This document shows positions 24,160 through 32,787 of a stretch of 64,000 nucleotides of DNA, one piece after another. The DNA lies in contig JAEDCQ010000001.1 in the NCBI GenBank assembly GCA_016294075.1, positions 186,001-250,000 on the forward strand, read 5' to 3'. This stretch comes from Lachnospiraceae bacterium (GTDB lineage Bacteria; Bacillota; Clostridia; Lachnospirales; Lachnospiraceae). The notes below the pieces were generated by a model that was not told the DNA's origin, searched no databases, and saw nothing but the letters and a program-made list of their open reading frames with translations. Numbering within the stretch: the stretch's first letter is position 1; each line of letters begins with the position of its first letter. Position numbers and translations under genes: made by a program.

Positions 24160-25977
24160 ATGAAGAATCAGATAAAAGTTGGGAAAGGAAATCCTTATCC
24201 GAATGGTGTTACTTCCCTAAGTGGGAACTGCATTAATGTTGCAGTTGCCATGCAGAGCGAGGATTGTGGAATGATTCTTTTTGGAAAGATGAATGAACCG
24301 GAAAAGATTCCGTTTGACACAACGCTTCGCATAGGTGATTTGTATTGTGTAAAAATAGAAGGTATTGAAGTATTCGATTATACGTATTGCTTTTATGACG
24401 GAGACCGGATGTTTGTTGATAAATATGCACGGTGTGTGAGCGGAAACGAAAAGTACGGACATATACCGGCAAAGCTTCAGGGAAGAATCTGCCGGAATAG
24501 CTTTGATTGGGAAAATGATAAGAATCTACAGATTCCGTTTCATGATTCATTACTGTATCTGCTTCATGTCAGAGGCTTTTCAAAACATAAAAGCTCCGGT
24601 GTTAAGGCAAAAGGCACATTTGAGGGTATTATAGAGAAAATCCCATATTTACAGGAAATTGGAATTAACGGACTTGTATTAATGCCATCCTACGAATTTC
24701 TCGAAATAGAAGAACCCTTATTACAAAATGACTGGATACCATTGGCGTATAGCAGTAAGGAGTCGGTATTAAATTATTGGGGCTACAAAGAAGGGTATTA
24801 TTATGCTCCTAAAAGTGCGTATGCCTCAGATAAAAAGAATCCGGTCGGTTCCTTTAAGAATATGGTTAAGCAGCTGCATAAAAACGGTATTGAAGTACTA
24901 ATGCAGTTTTATTTTCCGAATACGGTTTCGGGTTTATATATTGTAGATGTATTACGATATTGGGTATGTGAGTATCATGTGGATGGTTTCTGGTTGTCGG
25001 GAGAGAAGGTACCGGCAGAAATGCTTGCAGCAGATGCGCTTTTGAAAAAAACGAAGCTGATATATTATGGTTTTCCTGTTACGGAGACCGCAGCCGGAGT
25101 AGAAAATGTATATCAGAATCTTGCGAAATACAGTGATGAATATATGTATGATATCCGTCGTTTTTTAAAGAGCGATGAACGGACGTTGAGAAATACCCTG
25201 CAGCACATGAAGATGAATCCCCCAAAGCAGAAAATTGTTCACTATATAACGGAAGCAAACGGCTTTACATTGGCAGACCTGGTAAGCTATGACCGCAAGC
25301 ACAATGATGATAACGGCGAAAAAAATCAGGACGGTAATCTGTATAATGCTTCATGGAATTGTGGTGCAGAAGGAAAAACTAAAAAAAAGTCAGTTCTTGA
25401 CCTTCGTATGAAACAGATGAAGAATGCTTTTTTATTGACGCTTTTTACACAGAGTACACCGCTTTTGCTTGCCGGAGATGAATTTTCCAATTCTCAGAAC
25501 GGAAATAATAATGCATATTGCCAGGATAATGCCATAAGCTGGCTGAATTGGAATGACCTTGAAAAAAACAGGGAGCTGTTTGATTTTGTTAAGTCGGTTG
25601 TTTCGTTCCGGAAAGAGCATGCGCTTCTGCATAGAAGCACTGAGTATACGATGGTTGATGATCTTGCATGCGGATATCCTGATTTGTCATATCACAGCGA
25701 TGAGCCTTGGAAATGCCGGTACGATGACTTGACCAGACATTTTGGCATGCTTTATTGCGGGAATTATTCGGAAAATGTGAACGAAAAGGGAACATTTATA
25801 TATCTTGCCGTAAATATGCATTGGATTCCGCATGACTTTGTTCTGCCAAAGCTTCCTAAAAAAATGAAGTGGCAGTTGAAATTTGATACATCTGTCAGAG
25901 GAGAAGCTGCGGGAGGAATTGAAACGGAAAAAATCACAATAAAGGAAAGAAGCATACAGGTATTAATTGCGGGATAA
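24160..25977 (+). CDS. GlgX/isoamylase-like GH13 protein lacking catalytic residues (probable pseudoenzyme)
   Basis: 605-residue cytoplasmic protein related to glycogen debranching enzymes. GFTLADLVSYDRKHND, LYNASWNCGAEG and LLLAGDEFSNSQNGNNNAYCQDN are nearly canonical GlgX/isoamylase. The catalytic stations are not: region I reads EVLMQFYFPN (usual Asp, Asn and His lost), region II HVDGFWLSG has Ser280 instead of the nucleophile Asp and Trp278 instead of Arg, region III KLIYYG has Tyr303 instead of the acid Glu, and region IV ITEANGF has Ala-Asn (366-367) instead of His-Asp. The frame is intact, so it is not decaying. A role in alpha-glucan binding or regulation is inferred. Confidence 0.85.
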   Translation: MKNQIKVGKGNPYPNGVTSLSGNCINVAVAMQSEDCGMILFGKMNEPEKIPFDTTLRIGDLYCVKIEGIEVFDYTYCFYDGDRMFVDKYARCVSGNEKYGHIPAKLQGRICRNSFDWENDKNLQIPFHDSLLYLLHVRGFSKHKSSGVKAKGTFEGIIEKIPYLQEIGINGLVLMPSYEFLEIEEPLLQNDWIPLAYSSKESVLNYWGYKEGYYYAPKSAYASDKKNPVGSFKNMVKQLHKNGIEVLMQFYFPNTVSGLYIVDVLRYWVCEYHVDGFWLSGEKVPAEMLAADALLKKTKLIYYGFPVTETAAGVENVYQNLAKYSDEYMYDIRRFLKSDERTLRNTLQHMKMNPPKQKIVHYITEANGFTLADLVSYDRKHNDDNGEKNQDGNLYNASWNCGAEGKTKKKSVLDLRMKQMKNAFLLTLFTQSTPLLLAGDEFSNSQNGNNNAYCQDNAISWLNWNDLEKNRELFDFVKSVVSFRKEHALLHRSTEYTMVDDLACGYPDLSYHSDEPWKCRYDDLTRHFGMLYCGNYSENVNEKGTFIYLAVNMHWIPHDFVLPKLPKKMKWQLKFDTSVRGEAAGGIETEKITIKERSIQVLIAG

Positions 25978-25990
25978 AAAGGATTTTAAT

Positions 25991-26587
25991 ATGAATTTCA
26001 TCAAACATTTTAAGACAATAACTTACCATAAGTGGCTGGTAATGAAGGGCTGCTTTTCGGTTGGTTTGTATAGACAGGGTATCTGTCATGACCTTTCAAA
26101 GTATATGCCTTCCGAATTTTGGGTGGGTGTTAAATATTATCAAGGTAACAGAAGTCCGAATAATGCCGAAAGAGAAGAAAAGGGCTATTCAAGTGCATGG
26201 CTGCATCACAAAGGAAGAAATAAGCATCATTACGAATATTGGATTGATTATAGTATCCGTTATGTGCCGGGGGGCATGGCACCGGCGCCGATGCCGGTTC
26301 GATATATTGTTGAGATGCTGATGGACCGTATTGCTGCCTGTAAGGTTTACAGAAAGGATACGTATACGAACCATAGTCCTCTTGAATACTATATGAGCGG
26401 AAAAGACCCGGCTCCTTTACATGAAAAAACAAGGCTTCTTTTGGAAATGCTGCTAAATATGCTTGATAAAGAAGGGGAAAAGAATACATTTTATTTTATA
26501 AAAAGAGAACTGTTGCCAAGGCAGGGAGAGTTTGATGATATTCATAACCTTGATGTGTTAAAAGAGTTTTGCAGGCAACATGTATGA
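25991..26587 (+). CDS. DUF5662 family protein
   Basis: 198-residue protein of unknown function. It is rich in His and aromatic residues, with ITYHKWLVMKGC, GICHDLSKYMPSEF, and WLHHKGRNKHHYEYW; the His and His-Asp spacing recalls HD-type metal sites, though this is only a resemblance. No signal peptide or membrane helix is seen. The ATG at 25991 follows AAAAGGA by 7 bases and lies 13 bases after the GH13-like gene, so the two are probably co-transcribed. An in-frame TTG at 25967 overlaps the preceding gene and is less likely. Confidence 0.75.
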   Translation: MNFIKHFKTITYHKWLVMKGCFSVGLYRQGICHDLSKYMPSEFWVGVKYYQGNRSPNNAEREEKGYSSAWLHHKGRNKHHYEYWIDYSIRYVPGGMAPAPMPVRYIVEMLMDRIAACKVYRKDTYTNHSPLEYYMSGKDPAPLHEKTRLLLEMLLNMLDKEGEKNTFYFIKRELLPRQGEFDDIHNLDVLKEFCRQHV

Positions 26588-26664
26588 TTTGATTGTTGAA
26601 AAGTGTCAAAAGTTAATAAACGGCATATACTGTGAGTAAAGATTGCTCTGAAAAGAGGAAATTT

Positions 26665-27003
26665 ATGAACTGTTTTATATGGATTATTTTACTGTTGGCA
26701 TGCGGTGGAAACTGCGGTTTCAGAGACTGTGACTGTGACAGGGGCTGCGACCGTGACTGGAATTATGGCAGAAATCGTAGCAGGGACTGCGATTGTGATC
26801 AGAATTGTGGAAGAGACCGTGACAGGAACTGCGATTGTGACCGGAATTGTGGAAGAGACCGTGACAGGGATTGTGACTGTGATTGGAATCGTGACAGAGA
26901 CCGCTGTGGCTGTGAAAAAGAAGCGTCAGCATATGAAACCTTCGGTTGTCAGGAAAATGGGATTCCCTGTCCACCGCCTGTTCCGACCTGCTCTATGAGA
27001 TAA
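26665..27003 (+). CDS. Cys/Asp/Arg-rich tandem-repeat small protein
   Basis: 112-residue protein with a short hydrophobic N-terminus (MNCFIWIILLLACGGNCG) and a central repeat of 14 residues, CDCDxNCGRDRDR plus N or D, present twice almost exactly (26788-26829 and 26830-26871) with degenerate copies on both sides. It holds 19 Cys and ends in a Pro/Cys tail (PCPPPVPTC). The ATG at 26665 follows AAGAGG; a GTG at 26632 is less likely. It resembles in style the high-cysteine small proteins annotated in clostridia. Disulfide cross-linking, metal binding or a spore-coat role are possible but unproven. Confidence 0.65.
   Translation: MNCFIWIILLLACGGNCGFRDCDCDRGCDRDWNYGRNRSRDCDCDQNCGRDRDRNCDCDRNCGRDRDRDCDCDWNRDRDRCGCEKEASAYETFGCQENGIPCPPPVPTCSMR
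26788..26871 (+). repeat. Two near-identical 42-base tandem repeats inside a coding region
   Basis: Each unit encodes one 14-residue block; they differ at only a few bases (for example GATCAG against GACCGG). A third, diverged partial unit follows. The length is a multiple of three, so copy number can change without shifting frame. Confidence 0.75.
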
Positions 27004-27016
27004 AAATGAAGAAGAC

Positions 27017-27044
27017 AAAAGACCGCAGCATCCTGCGGTCTTTT
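27017..27044. terminator. Bidirectional terminator between the repeat protein and potD
   Basis: Perfect 12-bp stem AAAAGACCGCAG with CTGCGGTCTTTT and a 4-base loop. A and T runs on the two sides allow function in both directions for the convergent genes. Confidence 0.92.
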
Positions 27045-27061
27045 ATCTTAGAAAATAAATA

Positions 27062-28117
27062 TCAGTTTGCCTTAACCTCTTCCCAGAGATCATTATAAAG
27101 TGCATCCCCTTCTTCCCCTAAATAGGAGAATGTCTCAAGGGCATTGTATTTGGAAAGATCCGGAAAGGCAATATCAGAATTACGTAATGCCTCATCTTCA
27201 ATCATGGCTCTTGCCGCATCATTCGGAGTAGAGTAAGTAATATATTCAAAATTCATCATGGCAATATCGGCACGACACATAAAGTCAATGAATTTTTCTG
27301 CATTTTCTTTATTCGGGCAGTTGGCAGGGATAACCCAGCTGTCAATCCATACATTGGTACCTTCCTTTGGAATGACATATTCAAGATCAGGATTTTCACG
27401 TTGTGTATATATGGCCTCGCCGGAATAAATGACACCGATGGCTGCTTCATTACCAATCATTTTATCACGTACCTGATCGATAACATATGCCTGAACGAGA
27501 GGCTTCTGTTCAATCAAATCGTTCTTTGCGGCTTCAAGCTCGGATGTGTTTAAGCTGTTCATGGAATAGCCGTTTTTCTTTAATGCTACCATAAAGGCAT
27601 CACGGACGGAATCCTGCATCAGAATATTGTCCTTGTATTGTTCATCCCATAAATCCGCCCAACTGTCAATCGGTTCACTTACCATTGTTTTGTTATAAAG
27701 AATACCGACAGTTCCGAAACAGTAAGGAACGGAATATTTATTTTCGGGGTCAAATTCTTTTGATGTTTCAAAGTATTGTGCCCCGATGTTTGCCTTTGCA
27801 TTCGGTACATTATCCCAGTTGATTTCAGCCAATAAATTATTATCAATCATTTTGGCAATCATATAGTCGGAAGGACATACCACATCATATGCCGTGGCAC
27901 CGGATTCGATTTTCGGATACATAATCTCATTTGTTTCAAATTCATCATAAACAACTTTGATACCTGTTTCTTCCTCAAACATGGTAAGAGTTTCAGGGTC
28001 AAGATATTCGCCCCAATTGTAGACATAAACGGTATCTTTTGCATTGGAAGAACCACAGGCTGTTGCAAAAATACCAAATGTCATGATGCATAAAGCAAAA
28101 AAAAGTTTTCTTTTCAT
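27062..28117 (-). CDS. potD: Spermidine/putrescine ABC transporter substrate-binding lipoprotein
   Basis: Extracellular polyamine-binding protein of 351 residues. The lipoprotein signal is MKRKLFFALCIMTFGIFATAC, read in two parts, with the lipobox ending in Cys21. The mature part begins with VYVYNWGEYLDPETLTMFEEE, typical of PotD, followed by VVCPSDYMIAKM and YSVPYCFGTVGILYN. It is the last gene of the minus-strand operon regulator-potA-potB-potC-potD, after a gap of 61 bases with its own ribosome site (GAAAGG region). A bidirectional terminator follows. Confidence 0.94.
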   Translation of the reverse strand: MKRKLFFALCIMTFGIFATACGSSNAKDTVYVYNWGEYLDPETLTMFEEETGIKVVYDEFETNEIMYPKIESGATAYDVVCPSDYMIAKMIDNNLLAEINWDNVPNAKANIGAQYFETSKEFDPENKYSVPYCFGTVGILYNKTMVSEPIDSWADLWDEQYKDNILMQDSVRDAFMVALKKNGYSMNSLNTSELEAAKNDLIEQKPLVQAYVIDQVRDKMIGNEAAIGVIYSGEAIYTQRENPDLEYVIPKEGTNVWIDSWVIPANCPNKENAEKFIDFMCRADIAMMNFEYITYSTPNDAARAMIEDEALRNSDIAFPDLSKYNALETFSYLGEEGDALYNDLWEEVKAN

Positions 28118-28178
28118 AATTTCAGACCTTTCTCCTCATAAAAATTTATTCCCATAAGACAGACTGCTGAGCTTACTG

Positions 28179-28949
28179 TCATTTGGTTTCTTCTTTTACA
28201 GGCCGGTTTACCAATGCAAGAAGCAGAAGTACGGCAACAAAAATAAGTGTGGATAAAGCATACATTTCCGGCTTGATTCCTTTACGGACTTCCGTGTAAA
28301 TCTTAGTTGACAGGGTGTCAATTCCGGCGCCTTTTGTAAAGTGGGTAATAATAAAGTCGTCAAGTGACATGGTAAATGCCATCAAAAAGCCCGAAAGAAT
28401 ACCGGGGAGCAAATCCGGGAAAATAACCTTGAAGAAAGCATAAACAGGAGAGGCTCCCAAATCCATGGCGGCTTCATAGGTATGCGGATTAATGTTCCGC
28501 ATACGAGGCATAACACTTAAAATAACGTAAGGTATATTAAAGGTTATATGGCTTAACAGGATAGTACCAAAACCGAAACGAATACCGAAGCTTAAAAAAA
28601 GAAGCATGAGCGAAATGCCGGTTACAATATCAGCATTTAACATCGGGATGTTGGTAATGCCCATTAATACCGCCTTACTTCTTTTTTTCATTCCGTTCAT
28701 TCCGATACAGGTTAAGGTTCCTATTATCGTAGCAATAAAAGCGGAAAGGAATGCAATCAAAAGAGTTGTGTACAAGGCTTCCATAATATCCCGGTTTTGA
28801 AAAAGCTCGACATACCATTTTATTGTAAAGCCGCCCCATTTGGCTCTTGTTTTACTTGCATTGAACGACAGAACAATCAGTGTTGCAATCGGAGCATATA
28901 AAAATATGAAAATTAAGGCGACATAGATGCGCCGTATGGCTTTTGTCAT
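28179..28949 (-). CDS. potC: Polyamine ABC transporter permease
   Basis: Second inner-membrane permease of the polyamine importer, 256 residues and about six helices. The binding-protein-dependent permease signature that contacts the ATPase is visible as YEAAMDLGASPVYAFFKVIFPDLLPG, read in two parts. The start codon touches the end of potB (shared base 28949), so translation is coupled. C-terminal sequence ends in the charged VKEETK. Confidence 0.93.
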   Translation of the reverse strand: MTKAIRRIYVALIFIFLYAPIATLIVLSFNASKTRAKWGGFTIKWYVELFQNRDIMEALYTTLLIAFLSAFIATIIGTLTCIGMNGMKKRSKAVLMGITNIPMLNADIVTGISLMLLFLSFGIRFGFGTILLSHITFNIPYVILSVMPRMRNINPHTYEAAMDLGASPVYAFFKVIFPDLLPGILSGFLMAFTMSLDDFIITHFTKGAGIDTLSTKIYTEVRKGIKPEMYALSTLIFVAVLLLLALVNRPVKEETK

Positions 28950-29770
28950 TATAATACAGCCCCCTCTCCGTCTTTATCGAATATGGAGGTAATTATCATA
29001 TTGATAATAATAAAAATCATCAGGACAATGGAAAGTCCGCTTCCGAGCTGCCAATTACTTGCCTGTGTAAACTGCTGTTCAATGATATTTCCGATTAAGA
29101 GAATTTTGCTTCCACCAAGTAGAGAGGAAATAACAAAGGTAGTAAGCGCAGGAACAAATACCATTGTAATTCCGCTGATAATACCGGGGACGGTAAGCGG
29201 AAGCGTAATCTTGCAAAAAGTCTGTACACCGTTTGCACCTAAATCCCTTGCAGCATTGATTACACTCGGGTCAATTTTGGTCAGGGAATTATAAAGCGGC
29301 AATACCATAAATGGCAGGAAGTTGTAAACCATACCAAGAATAATGGCGTATGGTGTATTAATAATATTCAAAGCAGGCAGGTGCAGAAACGTAAGAATAT
29401 TATTGATTACCCCCGTTTTTTCCAATAATGTCTGCCATGCTAATGTCCGTAATAGAAAATTCATCCACATCGGAAGAATAAAAATCATGACAATCATGCT
29501 ATGCTGGTTTCTGCTCATTTTTGAAAGAATGGAAGCCAGAGGATAACCGAGAAGCAGGCAGATAATTGTCGCTATGAAAGAAAGCAGCAGGGAAAGCCAA
29601 AGTGCTTTTAAGCGTTCGGGAGTACCTATTGCCAAAACATTTTCCAATGTAAATGCACCTGATTTATCGCGTAGTCCGTAGTAGAAGACCATACCGAGCG
29701 GAATCAGGATAAAACCGACGGACCAGATTAAAAAAGGCGCAGCAAACCATTTTTTCTTATTCTTCAACAC
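28949..29770 (-). CDS. potB: Polyamine ABC transporter permease
   Basis: First permease of the polyamine importer, 273 residues. The N-terminus is a Lys-rich start (MLKNKKKWFAAPFLIWSVGF) leading into the first helix. The coupling loop reads NAARDLGANGVQTFCKITLP, typical of PotB. Its start overlaps the end of potA by 14 bases. Confidence 0.93.
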   Translation of the reverse strand: MLKNKKKWFAAPFLIWSVGFILIPLGMVFYYGLRDKSGAFTLENVLAIGTPERLKALWLSLLLSFIATIICLLLGYPLASILSKMSRNQHSMIVMIFILPMWMNFLLRTLAWQTLLEKTGVINNILTFLHLPALNIINTPYAIILGMVYNFLPFMVLPLYNSLTKIDPSVINAARDLGANGVQTFCKITLPLTVPGIISGITMVFVPALTTFVISSLLGGSKILLIGNIIEQQFTQASNWQLGSGLSIVLMIFIIINMIITSIFDKDGEGAVL

Positions 29771-30830
29771 CTACAGCCTCCTCATCTTCTGACACGGGTT
29801 TATTCATTATCTGAATGTTGAAAGGATCTACCTTGATACCAACCTTTGTACCGACCGGAAACATAGTGGTGGAGTGTACCAGCCATTCAAAACCGTTTGC
29901 CATAACCTCCATCTCGTAATGAACCCCTTTGAAGATTAAATGAGATACTTCGCCGCAAATGGTTCCTTCGTCAGGAGCAACAAGCAGAACATCTTCAGGT
30001 CGGATAACAACATCAACCGGTTTATTTTCACCAAATCCTTTATCCACACAGGCAAAACGTGCGCCGAGGAAGGATACCAGCTCATCACGAACCATAACGG
30101 CATCAATGATGTTGCTGTCGCCGATAAAGTCAGCGACAAAGGCATTTTCCGGTTCATTGTAAATGCTTTCGGGTGTGCCGATTTGCTGGATATAGCCCTG
30201 ATTCATGACAACTATCGTATCGGACATGGTAAGAGCCTCTTCCTGATCATGCGTAACATAGATAAAAGTAATACCCAATTCATTTTTTAGACGGATTAAT
30301 TCATATTGCATATCCTGTCTGAGCTTTAAATCAAGGGCACCAAGCGGCTCATCAAGCAGAAGCAGCTTCGGTTCATTAACAATTGCGCGTGCAATGGCGA
30401 TACGCTGCTGCTGACCTCCGGAAAGAGAATCCGGCATACGTTTTTCATAACCATCAAGATTAACAAGCTTCAAGGCATATTTAATTTTATCTTTTATATA
30501 TTGATCCGTCTTTCCCTTGATACGAAGACCGAAAGCAATATTTTCTTCGATATTCATATGGGTAAAAAGTGCATATTTTTGAAATACTGTATTTAGTTGT
30601 CGTTTGTTAGGCGGAAGCTTTGTGATATCCGTGCCGTTAAACATTACATGTCCGGTATCGGGTGACTCAAAGCCACCAATGATGCGGAGGGTAGTAGTTT
30701 TGCCGCATCCGCTGGGACCGAGCAGGGTCAGGAATTCATTTTCACGGATATATAAATTCATATCATCCAGCACCATGTTGCTTCCATAGGATTTGGATAT
30801 ATGCTGGAGGTCAATTAATTTTATGCTCAT
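29757..30830 (-). CDS. potA: Polyamine ABC transporter ATP-binding protein
   Basis: ATPase that drives polyamine import, 357 residues. Walker A GPSGCGKTT, Q-loop VFQKYALF, signature LSGGQQQRIAIARA, Walker B LLLLDEPLGALD, and the switch His in YVTHDQEEAL. A TOBE-type domain follows (VVIRPEDVLLV). It starts 24 bases after the regulator stop and overlaps potB, so the five genes form one unit. Confidence 0.95.
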   Translation of the reverse strand: MSIKLIDLQHISKSYGSNMVLDDMNLYIRENEFLTLLGPSGCGKTTTLRIIGGFESPDTGHVMFNGTDITKLPPNKRQLNTVFQKYALFTHMNIEENIAFGLRIKGKTDQYIKDKIKYALKLVNLDGYEKRMPDSLSGGQQQRIAIARAIVNEPKLLLLDEPLGALDLKLRQDMQYELIRLKNELGITFIYVTHDQEEALTMSDTIVVMNQGYIQQIGTPESIYNEPENAFVADFIGDSNIIDAVMVRDELVSFLGARFACVDKGFGENKPVDVVIRPEDVLLVAPDEGTICGEVSHLIFKGVHYEMEVMANGFEWLVHSTTMFPVGTKVGIKVDPFNIQIMNKPVSEDEEAVGVEE

Positions 30831-30854
30831 AGAGATTCGCCTTTCTATTGTATT

Positions 30855-31394
30855 TTAGAAGCTCGGTGGGCTTGATACCCAGAGAATACAGGCTTCTTTA
30901 CTGCCGGATGCCGTAATGTAGTGTGTGGAATCGGGAGTAAAATAAAATGATTCCCCTTTTTTAGCTTTTATTTCTTTTTTGCCTATGTGAATAACAATGG
31001 AGCCGTTTAAAACATAACCGAATTCTTCACCTTCATGCGGATTATCGGGATATGTCTGTCCGCCCGGCTCTAATGTAATCCGGATTGGTTCCATAAGATT
31101 CTTCTGTGCATTTGGGATAATCCATTCCGTTTTGTTATGCATCTCGGAATCTATTTTTTCAAAATAATCCTGTTTGCGAAAAACAATCTGTGAGTCTACG
31201 TCCTTTGTAAAAAAGTCACTTAAGTCTGTCCCCAGACATTGCAGAATGTCAACAAGGGTGGAAATAGAGGGAGAGGTAAGATCTCTTTCCAACTGAGAAA
31301 TAAACCCTTTTGACAGTTCAGCTCTGTCAGCAAGCTCTTCTTGTGTCAACCCTTTTTTGATTCGTAAATCCTTGACACGGTTTCCGATATCCAT
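30855..31394 (-). CDS. XRE-cupin transcriptional regulator of the polyamine operon
   Basis: 179-residue regulator: an N-terminal helix-turn-helix (RVKDLRIKKGLTQEELADRA, then SKGFISQLERDLTSPSISTL) and a C-terminal cupin (HEGEEFGYVLNGSIVIHIGK, KKGESFYFTPDSTHYI). This layout matches PuuR/MerR-independent polyamine regulators that bind a small ligand in the cupin. It is the first gene of the potABCD operon, with a consensus promoter and a palindrome just downstream of it, so it probably represses itself and the transporter. Confidence 0.9.
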   Translation of the reverse strand: MDIGNRVKDLRIKKGLTQEELADRAELSKGFISQLERDLTSPSISTLVDILQCLGTDLSDFFTKDVDSQIVFRKQDYFEKIDSEMHNKTEWIIPNAQKNLMEPIRITLEPGGQTYPDNPHEGEEFGYVLNGSIVIHIGKKEIKAKKGESFYFTPDSTHYITASGSKEACILWVSSPPSF

Positions 31395-31432
31395 AATTTA
31401 TCCGGCCTTTCTGAAACAATATAATAAACTTT

Positions 31433-31453
31433 CGGTTTAGTTTTGCTAAACCG
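31433..31453 (-). promoter_or_regulatory. Candidate operator palindrome of the XRE-cupin regulator
   Basis: Perfect inverted repeat CGGTTTAG - 5 bases - CTAAACCG, lying between the minus-strand -10 box and the regulator start, where a bound repressor would block transcription. A further single half-site CTAAACC is at 31534-31540. Confidence 0.6.
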
Positions 31454-31466
31454 CAGACTGATTACA

Positions 31467-31494
31467 ATTATATAGTATCCATTGTGAATGTCAA
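31467..31494 (-). promoter_or_regulatory. SigmaA-type promoter of the regulator-potABCD operon
   Basis: On the minus strand, TTGACA (31494-31489), a 16-base spacer and TATAAT (31472-31467), both perfect consensus boxes. Confidence 0.8.
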
Positions 31495-31560
31495 CAGAAT
31501 TTCTTAATAATATAAAAAAAATTTTTACCAATACTAAACCACGAAAAAAATTTAAAACAC

Positions 31561-31589
31561 TTAACAAAAAAATATGGGTATGATAATAT
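31561..31589 (+). promoter_or_regulatory. Probable promoter of the lactonase gene
   Basis: TTAACA (31561-31566), 17-base spacer, TAATAT (31584-31589), about 75 bases before the ATG and divergent from the pot operon promoter. Confidence 0.5.
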
Positions 31590-31663
31590 AGAAAAAGAGA
31601 TATCTTGGGCAGCAAAGAGAGTTGAATTTTAAGAGGCTGCTTATAGAAAGGCAGGATATAATA

Positions 31664-32728
31664 ATGAAAAAAGAAAAGTATGTTGCATATGTGTCTACTT
31701 ATACATCGGGTATGACAGATGATATCCATGGTATTAAGATTTATGATGTGGATATGGAAAACGGACGTTTTACGGAAAAGGATCAGGTTGAAATCACCAA
31801 TTCGTCCTATGTAACAATTTCTCATAACAGCAAATATTTATATTCTATCACTGATTTCGGGGTGGAAGCATACAAGATTGAAGCTGACGGAAGTCTGTGT
31901 GTTATCAATCAGGGTTCGATTAACGGTATGCGCGGCTGTTATCTTTCTACCGATTATGAAGACAGGTTCCTATTTGTAGCAGGATATCATGACGGTAAAA
32001 TAACGGTTCTTAAGCTGCGTGAAGATGGCGGAGTAGGAGAGATTACAGACGAGATTTTCCATAAAGGCATGGGGAGTATTGCGGAACGTAATTTCAGACC
32101 GCATGTAAATTGTGTAAAGATGACAAGAGATAATAAGTATTTATGTGCAGCCGATCTGGGGATGGATCATGTCAATGTATATTGGTTTGACCACACGATG
32201 GGCAAGTTAAAAATGGTTGATATAATCAGAAGTGAACAGGAAAGTGCACCGAGACATCTTAAGTTCTCCAAGAACGGAAAATTTCTTTATATTGTTCATG
32301 AATTAAAGAATTATGTTGATGTTTATTCTTACAAAGAAATTTCGGAAAAAAATCCTGAGTTTGAGAAAATTCAGACGATTTCAACATTAAATGATTACCA
32401 TGCGGGCGGTTCTGCCGCAAGTGCGCTGAATCTTTCCGCAGATTACAAGTATTTGATAAGCTCCAATGCAGGAGACAACAGTATTATTATATATTCCATT
32501 GATGAGAATACGGGATTGTTGGAAAAAATACTCTGTCTGCCAATCAGCGGGGATTATCCGAAGGATGCCAATCTTTTCCCGGATAACCGGCATTTGGTAT
32601 CTCTGAATCATTTATCAAATACAATGACGTTTTTTGATGTGGATTTAAAAAAGAAGGTAATTGTAATGCATGGTAAGGAAATGAAGGTTCAGCAGCCGAA
32701 TTGTGTGATTTTTCATAAGCTACAGTAA
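31664..32728 (+). CDS. Beta-propeller lactonase family protein (6-phosphogluconolactonase-like)
   Basis: 354-residue cytoplasmic protein of the seven-bladed propeller lactonase family (Pgl/YbhE type). Typical blade elements recur: YVTISHNSKYLYSIT, RFLFVAGYHDGKITVLKL, HVNCVKMTRDNKYLCAADLG, and PRHLKFSKNGKFLYIVHELKN, LNLSADYKYLISSNAGDN. The family hydrolyses 6-phosphogluconolactone or other sugar lactones; the exact substrate is not shown. The ATG at 31664 follows a modest AGGCAGGA; an in-frame TTG at 31622 is less likely. It is transcribed away from the pot operon and ends at a strong bidirectional terminator. Confidence 0.83.
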   Translation: MKKEKYVAYVSTYTSGMTDDIHGIKIYDVDMENGRFTEKDQVEITNSSYVTISHNSKYLYSITDFGVEAYKIEADGSLCVINQGSINGMRGCYLSTDYEDRFLFVAGYHDGKITVLKLREDGGVGEITDEIFHKGMGSIAERNFRPHVNCVKMTRDNKYLCAADLGMDHVNVYWFDHTMGKLKMVDIIRSEQESAPRHLKFSKNGKFLYIVHELKNYVDVYSYKEISEKNPEFEKIQTISTLNDYHAGGSAASALNLSADYKYLISSNAGDNSIIIYSIDENTGLLEKILCLPISGDYPKDANLFPDNRHLVSLNHLSNTMTFFDVDLKKKVIVMHGKEMKVQQPNCVIFHKLQ

Positions 32729-32730
32729 GG

Positions 32731-32787
32731 ATGTATATACAAACAGCACCTCAGTGTAAAGGGGTGCTGTTTGTATATACATTATTT
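32731..32787. terminator. Strong bidirectional terminator between the lactonase gene and aroC
   Basis: A perfect 20-bp stem, 32731-32750 with 32763-32782, and a 12-base loop, then a T run. It ends the two convergent genes; the aroC stop codon overlaps its right edge. Confidence 0.9.

Noticed and set aside
26788..26871. Regular direct repeats resembling a CRISPR array
   Set aside because: Units are adjacent with no spacers, are a multiple of three long, and lie in a good coding frame.
26705..26998. Overlapping frames of 84-97 codons across the Cys/Asp/Arg repeat gene
   Set aside because: They are alternate-frame readings of the 42-base repeats, with monotonous Val/Thr or His/Ser composition and no ribosome site.
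31346..31825. Minus-strand frame of 159 codons between the regulator and the lactonase gene
   Set aside because: It runs over both promoters and the start of the lactonase gene, and has AT-rich low-complexity content.
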